28,236 bases of DNA, from contig JAAVTG010000239.1 of assembly GCA_011947345.1 (NCBI GenBank), positions 1 through 28,236 on the forward strand, read 5' to 3'. The stretch's first letter is position 1, and each line of letters begins with the position of its first letter. Shown here piece by piece: positions 1-9,025 of this stretch. The notes beneath the pieces are model-generated. The model saw only the letters and a program-made list of their open reading frames with translations. It ran no database searches and was not told where the DNA came from. Source of the DNA: Phytophthora quininea (taxonomy: Eukaryota > Oomycota > Peronosporomycetes > Peronosporales > Peronosporaceae). A program made the translations under genes and the position numbers.

Positions 1-196
1 TACACTACTTTACTTCACCTTGTGTTTGTTGTGAGAGCAGACTCGCGCACCGGCGTGACTCCACACGCGTCCAAATTCTCCGGTTCTCGCTGAAAAGCAC
101 TGGGTCCTGGGGGACGGTGCATCAACCTGGTCCAGCAGCGTCATAAACGAAAGGAACAACACGCTGGCCGAAGCGAAGTGTATTGAGCCGGCCATT

Positions 197-598
197 TCAC
201 GTTGCTGCTGCGGGTTTCTCCTCCTCCTTCTGCCCGCTGGCGGCCTCCTCGATGGCTCCGCGACCGATCGGCTCGGGAGCGGCATCCGTCGACCCAGCCT
301 GCTGCAGCACCACGAGCGTGAAGCGCAGATGCTGGGCGATGATCATCTCATGCATCTTGGTGCGCAGCCACTCGATCTCGCTGTCGCTTGGGTCCGGGAA
401 GAGCTTCTGCAGGTGTTTCTTGGTGCGACCGTAGAGGCTCAGCACGTGGTAGGCGTGCATGATGGCCTCCTTGTACTCGAGGTTCTCGAACTTGACGACG
501 ATGCCGTCGTTGTTCATGAGGATATAGGACGAGAAGCCAGGCTTGCTCTTGAGCTGCTTGATCGCCTCCTCCACCTCGTTCGGAGCCGCCGCCGCCAT
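197..598 (-). CDS. Roadblock/LC7-type dynein light chain
   Basis: The protein is about 133 residues. Roadblock light chains bind the dynein intermediate chain and help link cargo to cytoplasmic or axonemal dynein. The sequence shows the family pattern: an N-terminal helix (VEEAIKQLKSKPGFSSYILM), the strand NNDGIVVKFEN, a long central helix, then a C-terminal strand ending in LRFTLVVLQQ. A low-complexity tail of about 30 residues, rich in E, A and K, follows the domain and is longer than the usual light chain of about 100 residues. The start is the ATG at 596-598 (MAAAAPNEVEE); the frame stays open upstream but has no further ATG nearby. No intron is visible. It is divergent from the coiled-coil gene, whose ATG lies 93 bp away. 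Family membership is confident; which dynein it serves is not known. Confidence 0.9.
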   Translation of the reverse strand: MAAAAPNEVEEAIKQLKSKPGFSSYILMNNDGIVVKFENLEYKEAIMHAYHVLSLYGRTKKHLQKLFPDPSDSEIEWLRTKMHEMIIAQHLRFTLVVLQQAGSTDAAPEPIGRGAIEEAASGQKEEEKPAAAT

Positions 599-691
599 CG
601 CCAATCGGACGGATGCCAAAATGGATCGGGCTGCGTCTCCTCGACCGAAGCTAAACGTGTTTCCAGCCGAGCAGTTATCTCGGACATCTCG
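599..691. promoter_or_regulatory. Short divergent promoter region
   Basis: Only 93 bp separate the ATG of the dynein light chain (-) from the ATG of the coiled-coil gene (+), so both promoters and both 5' leaders must lie here or overlap the neighbouring gene. A CCAAT pentamer sits at 602-606 beside the light-chain start. I see no TATA box and no convincing oomycete Inr. Confidence 0.5.
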
Positions 692-2986
692 ATGGCGCGG
701 GGCTCTGGCTCGTACTACGACGACTACATGCGCAGCAATGCCATGCTAAAGCACTCTGGTGAGAAGGACACCAAGAAGCTGCTGACAGACCGCGGCGCCT
801 ACATCTCCTTCCTCGAGGTGCAGCTGGAGCGCGTCTCTGCGGCGTGCCTGGCGACACAGACGTTCGAGAGGCGTCTGGCAGAGCTCGAAGGCGCGCAGGT
901 GACCAACGACCAGAAAGTGGGCTCGCTCTCCAAGGTCTTTCGGCTCAACCAGGAGTACGTGGAGCAGACCACGCAGCAGGTGCAGAGCGAACTCGCGGGA
1001 CACACGGCCAAAGTCGATGCCTGGATGGAAAGGTTCTCGGCGGAGCTGGAGCGGCAACTTCCGCGCATGGCGACACTGGAGGAGCAGTTCCGGCACTGCC
1101 AGGAGTACCTGCCCCGACTGGCAGAGACCAACGACGCAGCAATCCACAGCATCAGAGACCAGTTCGAACGCGACCTCGAGGAGATAAAAGCGCAGGTATT
1201 TGCACTCGAGACTCGACTCGAGGAGACGTTGACGCACCAGCAAGCGATGGACCGCAAGGTGGACACGCTGACCGCCACTGCGACGCACAAGCTGGACAAG
1301 GTGCGTGATCTGAATGGTGAGAGTTGTTAAAAATGCTCATGACTTGGTGGTGGTAAATTATACAGGAGCTGGCGCTTGTGCGATCGTCTGTCTCGGAGAA
1401 GAGCTTCCAACTCGAGCGGATGGTGGCGCAGTTGGTAAGGCGGTATCATGCTTGTTTGGATCGCATCGGCGAAAAAGTTACAACTGCTGTGCTCGTGCTG
1501 TTAATCTCGTCCCAGAGCAACGACTTGGAGCAGTTGGTGCACGCGGCAGATGCGTCCTGGCGAGCAGAAGTTTTACAAACCGCAAAACGTTACGAGACGC
1601 ACACGAATGAGCTGGAGCAATGTCTTGGTCATCTCCAGCAGGAGTTTGAACGCGGACAGGCAGAGGTGAAGGGGTGCTGAAGAAATCCTGGATACACAGA
1701 ACCTTTTCAGCGCGACGGTGGTCGCGCTTCAAGCAGAGGTAGACGACGCCAAGAAGTTGCAAGGCGATGCTGCTGATAAAGACTCTGCGAACTCGACAGC
1801 AATGCTCGAAGACTTGAGAGAGAAACAAAGCACGTTGAAAAACGCAATGCAGCTCTTGCAGGCGTGTGCTCTCGAGGCACAACAGGCAGGAGAGGATCGC
1901 CACAACAAGCTGGCTGAACGACTGGGGGCGGTGGAGGTGTCGATGGAAGACAGAGCAGACGATTTGGTAGAGTGGGTCTGGATTGGTCTCATATTTTGTC
2001 TTACTAACGATTTCTTGCTAGCGAACACGAGTGCTGGCTGCGCTTGAGGACGTTGGAGAGAAGTTGCAACATGATGCTGGGACCACGACAAAAGCACGGT
2101 AGGTTTCAAAATGCGCGTGCGAACCCGGGCACCTTTCACCCTAGTTGAGTTGCAGCTTCAAGCAGCTCGGAAGGAATCTGAGTCACGCTTCTTACATGTA
2201 ATGGAGTTGACTTCCACACTGGAAAGCCGACTGCGAGGAGTGGAGCACACTGTTCTTTCACTTGAGGTTCGTACATCAGCTCATTTCACATTCACACTTT
2301 TCCTCACCCCATGGCTGGCTGCTCGACAGACAAAGGTGCAGCGGAGTCGAGCCATATCGGAGATGTTTGGACAGCCTGATCTGAAATCTGCCTCGATGTC
2401 ACGCCCACCAGAACATCCTAATAGGTTCAACCCCGAAAGTGATGAAAGCGTTCTTCAGAGTGCCTGGAACAGACGAAATGAGGAGGTGGACGAGATAGCG
2501 GAAGACGTTGCCATGGACTTAGCAATTATGCCATGGCAAAATGCTGGCTTAATTTTCTAACTGTTGTCTTCATTTTGATGCTAGCGACCGACGGATTTCA
2601 ACAACGAAAGCTACCATCAAGATAGAATACGAGATCTCGAAGAGCGACTGCATGTGAAGGCCCAAATGGACGAAGAACACCGTGCTTTGTTTCTAGCGAG
2701 ATCGAAGGCTTCATCCAGACCCCACCCATCCAGATCTAGGGTCTCACCTCTAGTTCCTTGTCGAGCTTTACCTCAGAAAGGAAGTACCAAGACGAACTCG
2801 AACCGCATCGAAGAAGGTAAGCTGAAAATGTATGCTTGCGTTTTGGTGCTGCGCTCACGCTATGGCAATACGCCCTTGTCCATCAGACTGTTACTAGAAG
2901 CGCGAAGACCGCACAGTCGACTGGAACACCCAGACCTCTCAGGCCTAGATGCCTTCAAACCGCTCGCTAGGAAACTTTGCAGGTAA
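692..2986 (+). CDS. Coiled-coil protein, multi-exon, function unknown
   Basis: The start is the ATG at 692 (MARGSGSYYDDYMRSN). Almost the whole product is heptad-rich coiled coil with many Q, E, L and K residues, which suggests a structural or centrosomal/flagellar role; I do not recognise a family. Likely introns are 1301-1365, 1435-1515 (81 nt, in frame and without a stop, so it could be retained), 1967-2021 (with a TACTAAC branch site), about 2099-2144, 2267-2329 (also in frame), about 2507-2584 and 2817-2897. A frame change at the GGGG run 1671-1674 has no intron: the frame ending in AEVKG continues as GAEEILDTQNLF one base off. The 2099-2144 junction also does not keep phase with any splice pair I can see. 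The C-terminus is basic and serine-rich. The end at 2986 (TAA inside GGTAAG) could instead be a donor site leading to a further exon. Confidence 0.65.
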
Positions 2987-3008
2987 GATAAAAAAATCAA
3001 CTGACACC

Positions 3009-4042
3009 TTACGAAAGCAATGCCTTTCCTTTTGCGATGGCCTTGAGCAAGTAGTCTGCTGCTGGAGCGCCCACAACAATGCGGTATTCCTGTCCATTGT
3101 AAGTCCGGCATGCAAGGTTAGATGCCTGACAGCAAAACGCTTATGATCACTTGCGGATACCTCGAGGATACGCATGATTCTATCGGCAGCTTCATAGCGC
3201 CTTGATGATCAGTGCCAGGTGTCGTCGCGCTTGGCGTGATACTGGGCGACTCGATGCGGAATACTCCAAAAACTCTACAGTAAGGGTTATCAAACAACAA
3301 ACGATCGAGCTAGGTCAAACGCAGATCTCTACCAGACCGACCGATTTCCCGTCGAGTTTCCTTGGCGATTTCGTCCTGCAGAATGTGCAGCAAGTGCTCG
3401 ATTTTCCGACGGTGACGATCCATGCGAGCGCTTTCTGCGTCAGCTGGAGCAACACTACCTCGTCTTCGGTCCTTGTTCATTCTTCACCCCACCCAAAAGT
3501 CGTTAAAGGCATTCAGCGATCAAAAGCGTACAAACAGATACCCGTACTTGGTGCCACGCGACCGTGTCTATCGATCAAAGCTGTAGAGCTGCTGCTTCTC
3601 CATTACAGGACCATCAGGGGTGAATACTTTAGTGGGGCAAAACACTCACTGCGGCAGTTTGGGCAGCCTTTCTATCTGCATTAGCCTCCCGTTTGCGTAC
3701 GAAGAATTCGCGGTCCTCAACCTCGACTCTGTGAGAATAGTACCGCACCACCACGACGTACAGACTGAACAGTGTTGCCGTGGTCCATCGCTCCCAGGGA
3801 TCTCATGAACTGGTTCGTGTCGCTCCGGATGCTGTGCAGTAGCGTGTGCAGCACCTCCAGCAGTGACGTCGAGGCGCTGTCTCGTACTGGCACAGGACGC
3901 TCCGAAACTTTTCGATCGACCGGGACGGAGCCAACTTCGGCAACTGAACCATCGACCGAATCGCCTTCTGAAGGCTCCTACTGCGTACTGCTGCAGGGCC
4001 CCAGAACACGCCAACCGCGCTCGAGCTCTCGCCAGAAGCCAT
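3009..4042 (-). CDS. Multi-exon helical protein, possibly BAR-like, with frame damage
   Basis: Protein-like stretches run from the ATG at 4042 (MASGESSSAVGVFWG) to the TAA at 3009-3011. The first exon, 4042-3650, carries helices such as SIEKFRSVLCQYETA, SLLEVLHTLLHSIRSDTNQF and VEVEDREFFVRKREANADRK. They sit in shifting frames, with breaks near 3865 and 3785. Likely introns are 3568-3649 (GTGAGT donor), one around 3480-3530, one ending near 3253, and 3090-3160. The last exon encodes EYRIVVGAPAADYLLKAIAK before the stop. An in-frame TGA at 3209-3211 lies between DDTWH and SSRRYEAADRIM. The long helices resemble BAR-type dimerisation domains, but this is inference only. The gene ends 22 bp from the converging coiled-coil gene and starts 46 bp downstream of the methyltransferase stop. 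Confidence 0.45.
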
Positions 4043-4088
4043 CGCGACGGGAAAAACGGGAGCTGCTGCTGCTGGAGTGGAGACGTCT

Positions 4089-4736
4089 CTATTTACAGCG
4101 GCGTTTGGTGATCCTAAACAAGCTGATCCTGTCTTGCTGGTCGATGCGCATGCACTGGAGCAGCTCGCTGCTGAACTGCAGGAAGTCCGTCATGGCCTCG
4201 TCCTCCCCTCGGGCCTCGTGGGCCAAGTACGTGACGGTGTCGTCGTCACTGAGCTCGTAAATGCTCCGGGCCAGGTCCCGCCACGACTGCTGGCCGTAAA
4301 TGGGGTTGATGCAGTCCGACACGAGGTACTCCCAGCGGCGGCGCGGCAGCGGCCAGGGCGAGCCCCAGACGAACTCGCACACGTGCAGGCGGCGGCGCTC
4401 GCTGTCCGTGGCGGCGTTGGCCTCCACGTTTCGCCGCAGTAGCTCCAGCGCCTCTCGCTGATCCGTCAGCAGCACGTCGGCGCCCAGAGACGCCGCCACG
4501 AGCCCCGCGAGGCCGCAGCCGCTGCCCAGCTCCAGCACGGCCGCGCCCGCCTGCACGGCGAAGTGCGGAGGCTGCTTCCTGGCCAGCGAGATCAGGCGCT
4601 CGGCCAGGAAGCGGCTGGCCTCCCACACCCGCGATGCCGTCCACGCGTCCTCGAAGATCGGGGCCAGCTCGGCGGCCTGCAGCGTCTCGGACAGCGAGTA
4701 GCAGCGCCCTCCTTCCACCACGACTTGCTGCGTCAT
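4089..4736 (-). CDS. METTL21/FAM86-type protein lysine methyltransferase
   Basis: An intact single-exon protein of 215 residues, the normal size for the Methyltransf_16 family of SAM-dependent methyltransferases that modify lysines in chaperones, elongation factors and other proteins. The N-terminal W of ASRVWEASRFLAERL marks the family's entry segment. Motif I, the SAM-binding loop, is VLELGSGCGLAGLVAASLGA at about residues 67-86, followed by the acidic LTDQRE at about 90-95. The post-II segment SDCINPIYGQQSW at about 140-152 replaces the usual D-x-x-Y-type motif. ATG at 4734-4736. It is one of the few frames in the window with no sign of an indel. The substrate cannot be read from the sequence. 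Confidence 0.88.
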   Translation of the reverse strand: MTQQVVVEGGRCYSLSETLQAAELAPIFEDAWTASRVWEASRFLAERLISLARKQPPHFAVQAGAAVLELGSGCGLAGLVAASLGADVLLTDQREALELLRRNVEANAATDSERRRLHVCEFVWGSPWPLPRRRWEYLVSDCINPIYGQQSWRDLARSIYELSDDDTVTYLAHEARGEDEAMTDFLQFSSELLQCMRIDQQDRISLFRITKRRCK

Positions 4737-5685
4737 TTTGCGTTTGGAAGTTGCAGCTGTCTACTTTCTAAATCAAAGGACTGTTTTCGTAGTACAAAGC
4801 CAGGCCTGTATGTCGTCGTGTCGAGACGTTGCACCTTCCTTTAGTCGTACGTCAAGACAAGTCTTGAACCTGCTGCAATTTGCTGGGTCCAGGCTAGTAC
4901 TCTACTAGCTCGTACTGGCCGGTACTGGCCGCCGCTGCAACGAGTCGTTGCTAATAAGCCTGGAGCGGCATGCGCCCCAGGCCACCGCGGAGCTTCCACG
5001 TGGACTAGGGTGTTTCAGCAGCTTCTACTCGAAGGCACGCGCGTTCGACGCCCCTCCTGGCGTTGCAGGCTCGATGGTCATGCTGATCGGCGTGCTGCAG
5101 TAATAGGTGCCCCACAGCGTGCAGAGAGAGCGACGATGGTCCGTCCTTCGGCCTGCTATCGTACTGACCTGAGGCGCCAGGCGCTGTAAAGGCCTTTGAG
5201 GCAGTCGTGCTAAGACACGAGTGCAAAACGCCTCCAATCCAAGCAGGTCGAGCCCAATCTCGTTATCGAGATTCATGGCGGCGTAATACTAGTACACAAG
5301 TGCAGCGTGCTACAGCCTGTAGATCTCGACCTCGACTGCAATCGCCCACAAACACGCCCGCGAGCGTCTGTTTCGGCGGCACCCGCCAGGAGGTGAACAA
5401 GCTGCCGGGGCTCGGCCGCCACGCCCCGCCCAGCGTCTCTGTCTGTCTGCGCCAGCGACACATCGCCCAAGTGCTCCAGCGCGCCCGCCGCCGTTCCAAC
5501 GCGATGGGCGCGGCAATTTCGTGCGAGGCAATGGCGACGTCCATAGAGACCGAGCCGACTCGCACAGTCAGTGCAAAAGTCACTGCGGTCGTATGGTTTC
5601 GGGTCAGACAGGCCAGCCGTTGTTCATAACCTCGTCGCCGCCTCGCTCCCGCCCTCGGCGCGGCAGTTCCCAACAGAGCGCGGCG
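4737..5685. other. Intergenic region between divergent genes
   Basis: About 950 bp separate the methyltransferase start (-) from the first good ATG of the START-FYVE gene (+). It contains a short 10 bp tandem repeat (GTACTGGCCG-type unit, 4912-4931) and one weak minus-strand ORF, listed separately. From about 5380 to 5560 both strands are open and GC-rich. The plus-strand frame contains MGAAISCEAMATSIETEPTR at about 5503-5562 and might be leader or N-terminal sequence of the downstream gene. I see no RNA gene or TE motif. Confidence 0.4.
5025..5276 (-). CDS. Small hypothetical ORF
   Basis: An 83-residue ORF with a true ATG (MNLDNEIGLDLLGLEAF) and a stop at 5025. The N-terminus is acidic and leucine-rich, the middle is arginine-rich, and the C-terminus contains TYYCSTPISMTIEPATPGG. 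No family is recognised, and it has no visible promoter or conserved motif. It may be chance in GC-rich intergenic DNA. Confidence 0.2.
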   Translation of the reverse strand: MNLDNEIGLDLLGLEAFCTRVLARLPQRPLQRLAPQVSTIAGRRTDHRRSLCTLWGTYYCSTPISMTIEPATPGGASNARAFE

Positions 5686-8600
5686 ATGCCCGGCACGTTG
5701 GCCACCGAGTACTCGCCCTTCATCTCGTCGCCGCGGGCGTCCGCGGGGCCCATGGTGGGCTCGGCGCCCTCGGCCGTGTCGGCGCTCAGCGCTGCGGCCT
5801 CCGAGACGTTCAGCGCGGCGCTGTCGGCCGCCAAGCTCAACCTGCACCGGCGCCGGCGACAGACCGTGGCCGACCGCAGCCGCTCGCCGTACCTGGACCG
5901 CGACCACGACAGCGAAGACGACCCGTTCGACATGCCGCAGCCGCAGGAGCCCCCGCAGACCCAGCGCCAGCACCCGACGCCGCGCTACCGCCCGGCAAGA
6001 GTCTGCGCTCGCCCCGAAGCTCGTCGTCGGGCGGGGGCGGCTCGGGGGCCTTCGCTTCTGTCCTCATGGGCGGAGCGGCCCCTCTCCGTCGGCCAGATCC
6101 TCGTCGGCCACGTCGCCGTCCTCGCTGCGGGACGACAGCGCGTCGTCCATGGCCAGCGACTTCAGCCAGTCGCTGCCCGAGCTCTCGAGCGACCGGCTCG
6201 ACGCGCTCGTGCACTTCATCGACAGGTCCGTGGACGACGCGTACAACCTCAGTCTAGGCTTCGGGCGAGTGCGGTGGACCCCCAGCAAGACGAGGGAGGG
6301 CGTGACCATCCACCGAGCCCGGAGCGGACCTGACGACGCGCTGCTGGAGGCGGCCGTGCGAGGCAGCTGCAACGTCAGCGCCACTTTCGGAGAGCTCAGC
6401 GACCTGCTGATCACGGAGACCACTGCCGACTTTGTCGACCACGAGAACGCAGTCAACCCGAGCGAGTTCCTGGACGGACAAGTGCTCTACACGCTCGTGC
6501 CGCGCACCCCGAGGACCGCTTCGCGTGCGTCAAGTGGCATTGTGTGCGGTCGCAGGCGCCGTCCGTGGCCAAGCACCGGGACTACGTCTACGTGGAGCTT
6601 GTGGACTCGTTCCGAGACGCAGACGGCCGCCGCGTGGGCTACCGACTCAGCAAAAGCGTGGACTTGGACGTACTGCCAGCGCACGAAACCAAGCATCTGT
6701 TTGTGCGTGCCAAGACGTTGACGTTGCAGACCTGGAGCGAGCGCGCGCCGGGCAGCATGGAGCTCGCGACCATGATGATCAATGATTTGGGCGACCGACT
6801 GCCTGCGTGGCTCGTGCACAAGATGGTGGACACCGCGGGCATGCGGCCCGCCTGCATCCGCGACCACATCAACCAGCGCCGACTCGACATGCTGGTATAC
6901 GCCAACCCCAGAGACATGGTCCCGCTCAGCCGCCGCGTGTGCTGCGTAGTCTGCACTCGCAGCTTCTCCCTGGTGCGCAAGAAATATAACTGCGCAGCCT
7001 GCGGCGACGTGATTTGCAGTCAGTGCAGTGTGCACCAGCTTGTGACAGCGCAACAACGGTCAAGCGATCTCACCGCTCCGGGGCAAACGCAAGACGCGCA
7101 TTTGCGTCAAATGTAGCAGCAAAATGCAGAGTCGAGAGCTACCGCGCCGCGCTTCGTGCGCACGGCGGAGCGACATATCGCGCGTGAGTTCTGATGGCAG
7201 TCTTCGCAGCTCCATGGCTTCCAACGGGTCATTTTTGAATCGTTCCCGCGTGTCAGCCAGCAAGCCTTCGGACGAAGCTCGACGTAGCTTTCTGTCAGAC
7301 TCGACGGCAGGCACAAGTTCCTTGGACTCGTCCACATCAAATGACGATGGAAACAGAGGAAGCGGCAATGGATCTACAGCCTCGCAGCCACGCAAACAGG
7401 TACCAAATATGTTCCACTTCCGGCCAATGTCCTCTTCCATGGGCAAGGGCGAACGCTTATCGAAGGCTTCGACATCTCCTCGTCGCCTGGAGACGAAGAT
7501 GAACACTTGGACGTTGAAGAGCTCCAGCCGCAAATGGTGGGGGACAGCATTCTTGCACCGACCCCGTAGAACTAGACCTTGGGGTGGGTAAGTACAAGGA
7601 AACGTTTACGCAGCAGGCGACGCGGACTGACCGGGACTACGAAGCCGAGGCAGCCGAGCTGGCAGAATACAGCGACTCTGAGGAGGAAATTGCAGGTGAG
7701 CAAGACGCTGGCAACTTCCTCAATACCGAAGGCCCCAAACTGGAGGTGGTGACAGTTGATATGGACGCGCCAACGGTGCACAAGGTGGAGGTCGCCAGTT
7801 TCCTTACGGAGGAAGAGAATGCGAACTTGGATGCGATTTCGGACGACTCGGATTCAGCCAGTTTTCTCACCTTGGACGAGAATTCCAAAGTCGTGGAGAC
7901 TTCGTTTGGCAGTCGATCAGGTTCGATCCCAGTGTCAGTGCAGGTCGAGGAGTTTATCGTGGAGGAAGTGACGCCCGAGAACATGCGCACTCTCGTGTCG
8001 CAGTTTGAGCAGCAGTATGGAAACAGAGGAGCTGGTTGTGGAAGAAGTTCACCCGGAGAATGCCGGTATCGTCCCGCGTCGCAGCGCCGAGGCAGAAGAG
8101 CTGGTAGTAGAGGAGATTCGGCCGGAGCACGCGGATACCGTTCCGCAACGTAGCATCCAAACCGAGGACGTTGAGGTCCCAATGGTAGTGCGCAAGGTGG
8201 CAAAGCGGATGGTTCTTGGCTCTGGGGGCCGAAAAGTCGGGAGCGCCGCCCTCCTGCTCCAAGACCGAGTGGTGCCCCCCGCTACCAAAAGTTAGGGACG
8301 TTCTCACCGACAGTATGGCTAACGCCAAATCTAAGCGACCGGCACCGCCGCCAACACCAGCAGCTCTAGATTCATCGCCAGCGTCGACCCAAGCACCAGC
8401 GCCCGAAGAGAAACGATTAAATTGGAAGACTTGCAGGTGCATCTGGATCGAATGAACCGGATTTCGGCGAACCTGCGCGATCTGCGCAATGAAATGAAGG
8501 AGACAGAGGCCCCAGCCAGTACCCAGACAGCCATGGCAGCATTGACAAGTTTTGAAACGAAGGCTAACGCTGAGCGAGCTGCCAAGATTGCAGCCAACTT

Positions 8601-8910
8601 CATCAGCCTGCTCGATCGGCAAGCAGCACCCGCGGCGCGACGGGCACAGCAGCATCTGAAGCAGAGCGGCGGGCCCCGTGCAAGTTTGTTCAATCTTTCG
8701 TTGGCTATGGGCGACGGCAGCTTTGTGGACTACCTTCCAGACTCGACCTTCGAGGACGTTGGCGAGAGCTGACGGAACCGGCTACGGATGGCAGTCGGTG
8801 ATTTCACAAACGACGGGAAGCAATACTACTTCAACCAGAACTGCGCGCTCGCGTCGTGGACGCTGCCGGGGCCAGACGTATATCGGGGTACGCTGTACAT
8901 GGTGCTCTAG
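5686..8910 (+). CDS. START-FYVE zinc finger protein with C-terminal WW domain
   Basis: A large, apparently intronless gene of about 1,070 codons. It belongs to the expanded oomycete group that joins a START-like lipid-binding region to a FYVE finger, proteins expected at endosomal or other membranes. Start at ATG 5686 (MPGTLATEYSPFISSP). A serine/proline-rich N-terminus leads into the START-like part, about 6149-6880 (SDRLDALVHFIDRSVDDAY through ETKHLFVRAKTLTLQTW). The FYVE finger, 6940-7114, opens with CCVVC, continues YNCAACGDVICSQC and closes with RICVKC. A serine-rich stretch, three acidic VEE repeats, a helical segment and a WW-type end follow: W about 12 residues before YYFNQ, then SWTLP, stop at 8908-8910. 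The frame changes near 5985, 6065, 6507-6510 (CCCC), 7050, 7565, 8020, 8300, 8420 and 8810, each time continuing the same domain logic. Indels are more likely than decay. Confidence 0.75.
7944..8136 (+). repeat. Three acidic VEE-type repeats within the START-FYVE gene
   Basis: Three degenerate copies of an EEfiVEEVtPENa-like unit lie at about 7944-7989 (EEFIVEEVTPENM), 8020-8067 (EELVVEEVHPENA) and 8090-8136 (EELVVEEIRPEHA), spaced about 70-76 nt. Copies 1 and 2 are in different frames because of a shift near 8020, yet the motif carries through, which helps show that the shift is a one-base indel. Confidence 0.7.
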
Positions 8911-9025
8911 ACCCGTGCAGGCACTCATCGTATTATTTAGAATCCCTGTGAAACACAAGTAGAGGCAGCAGATAGTTCTGCGTCTCACGAAATACAAAAC
9001 CACGATTGCGAGTTATACGCCGACT

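Noticed and set aside
329..1330. 333-residue plus-strand ORF starting at 329
   Set aside because: Its first part is antisense to the dynein light chain; only the portion from ATG 692 is coding, as the coiled-coil gene.
1666..1710. Mini-intron explaining the coiled-coil frame change
   Set aside because: The possible GT..AG spans are under about 45 nt, and the skipped DNA encodes a good continuation (GAEEILDTQNLF) one base off, so an indel in GGGG fits better.
5263..5973. 236-residue ORF on the minus strand
   Set aside because: Its right half is antisense to the START-FYVE N-terminus. It is rich in R, G and A, as expected for a shadow frame in GC-rich coding DNA, and shows no domain.
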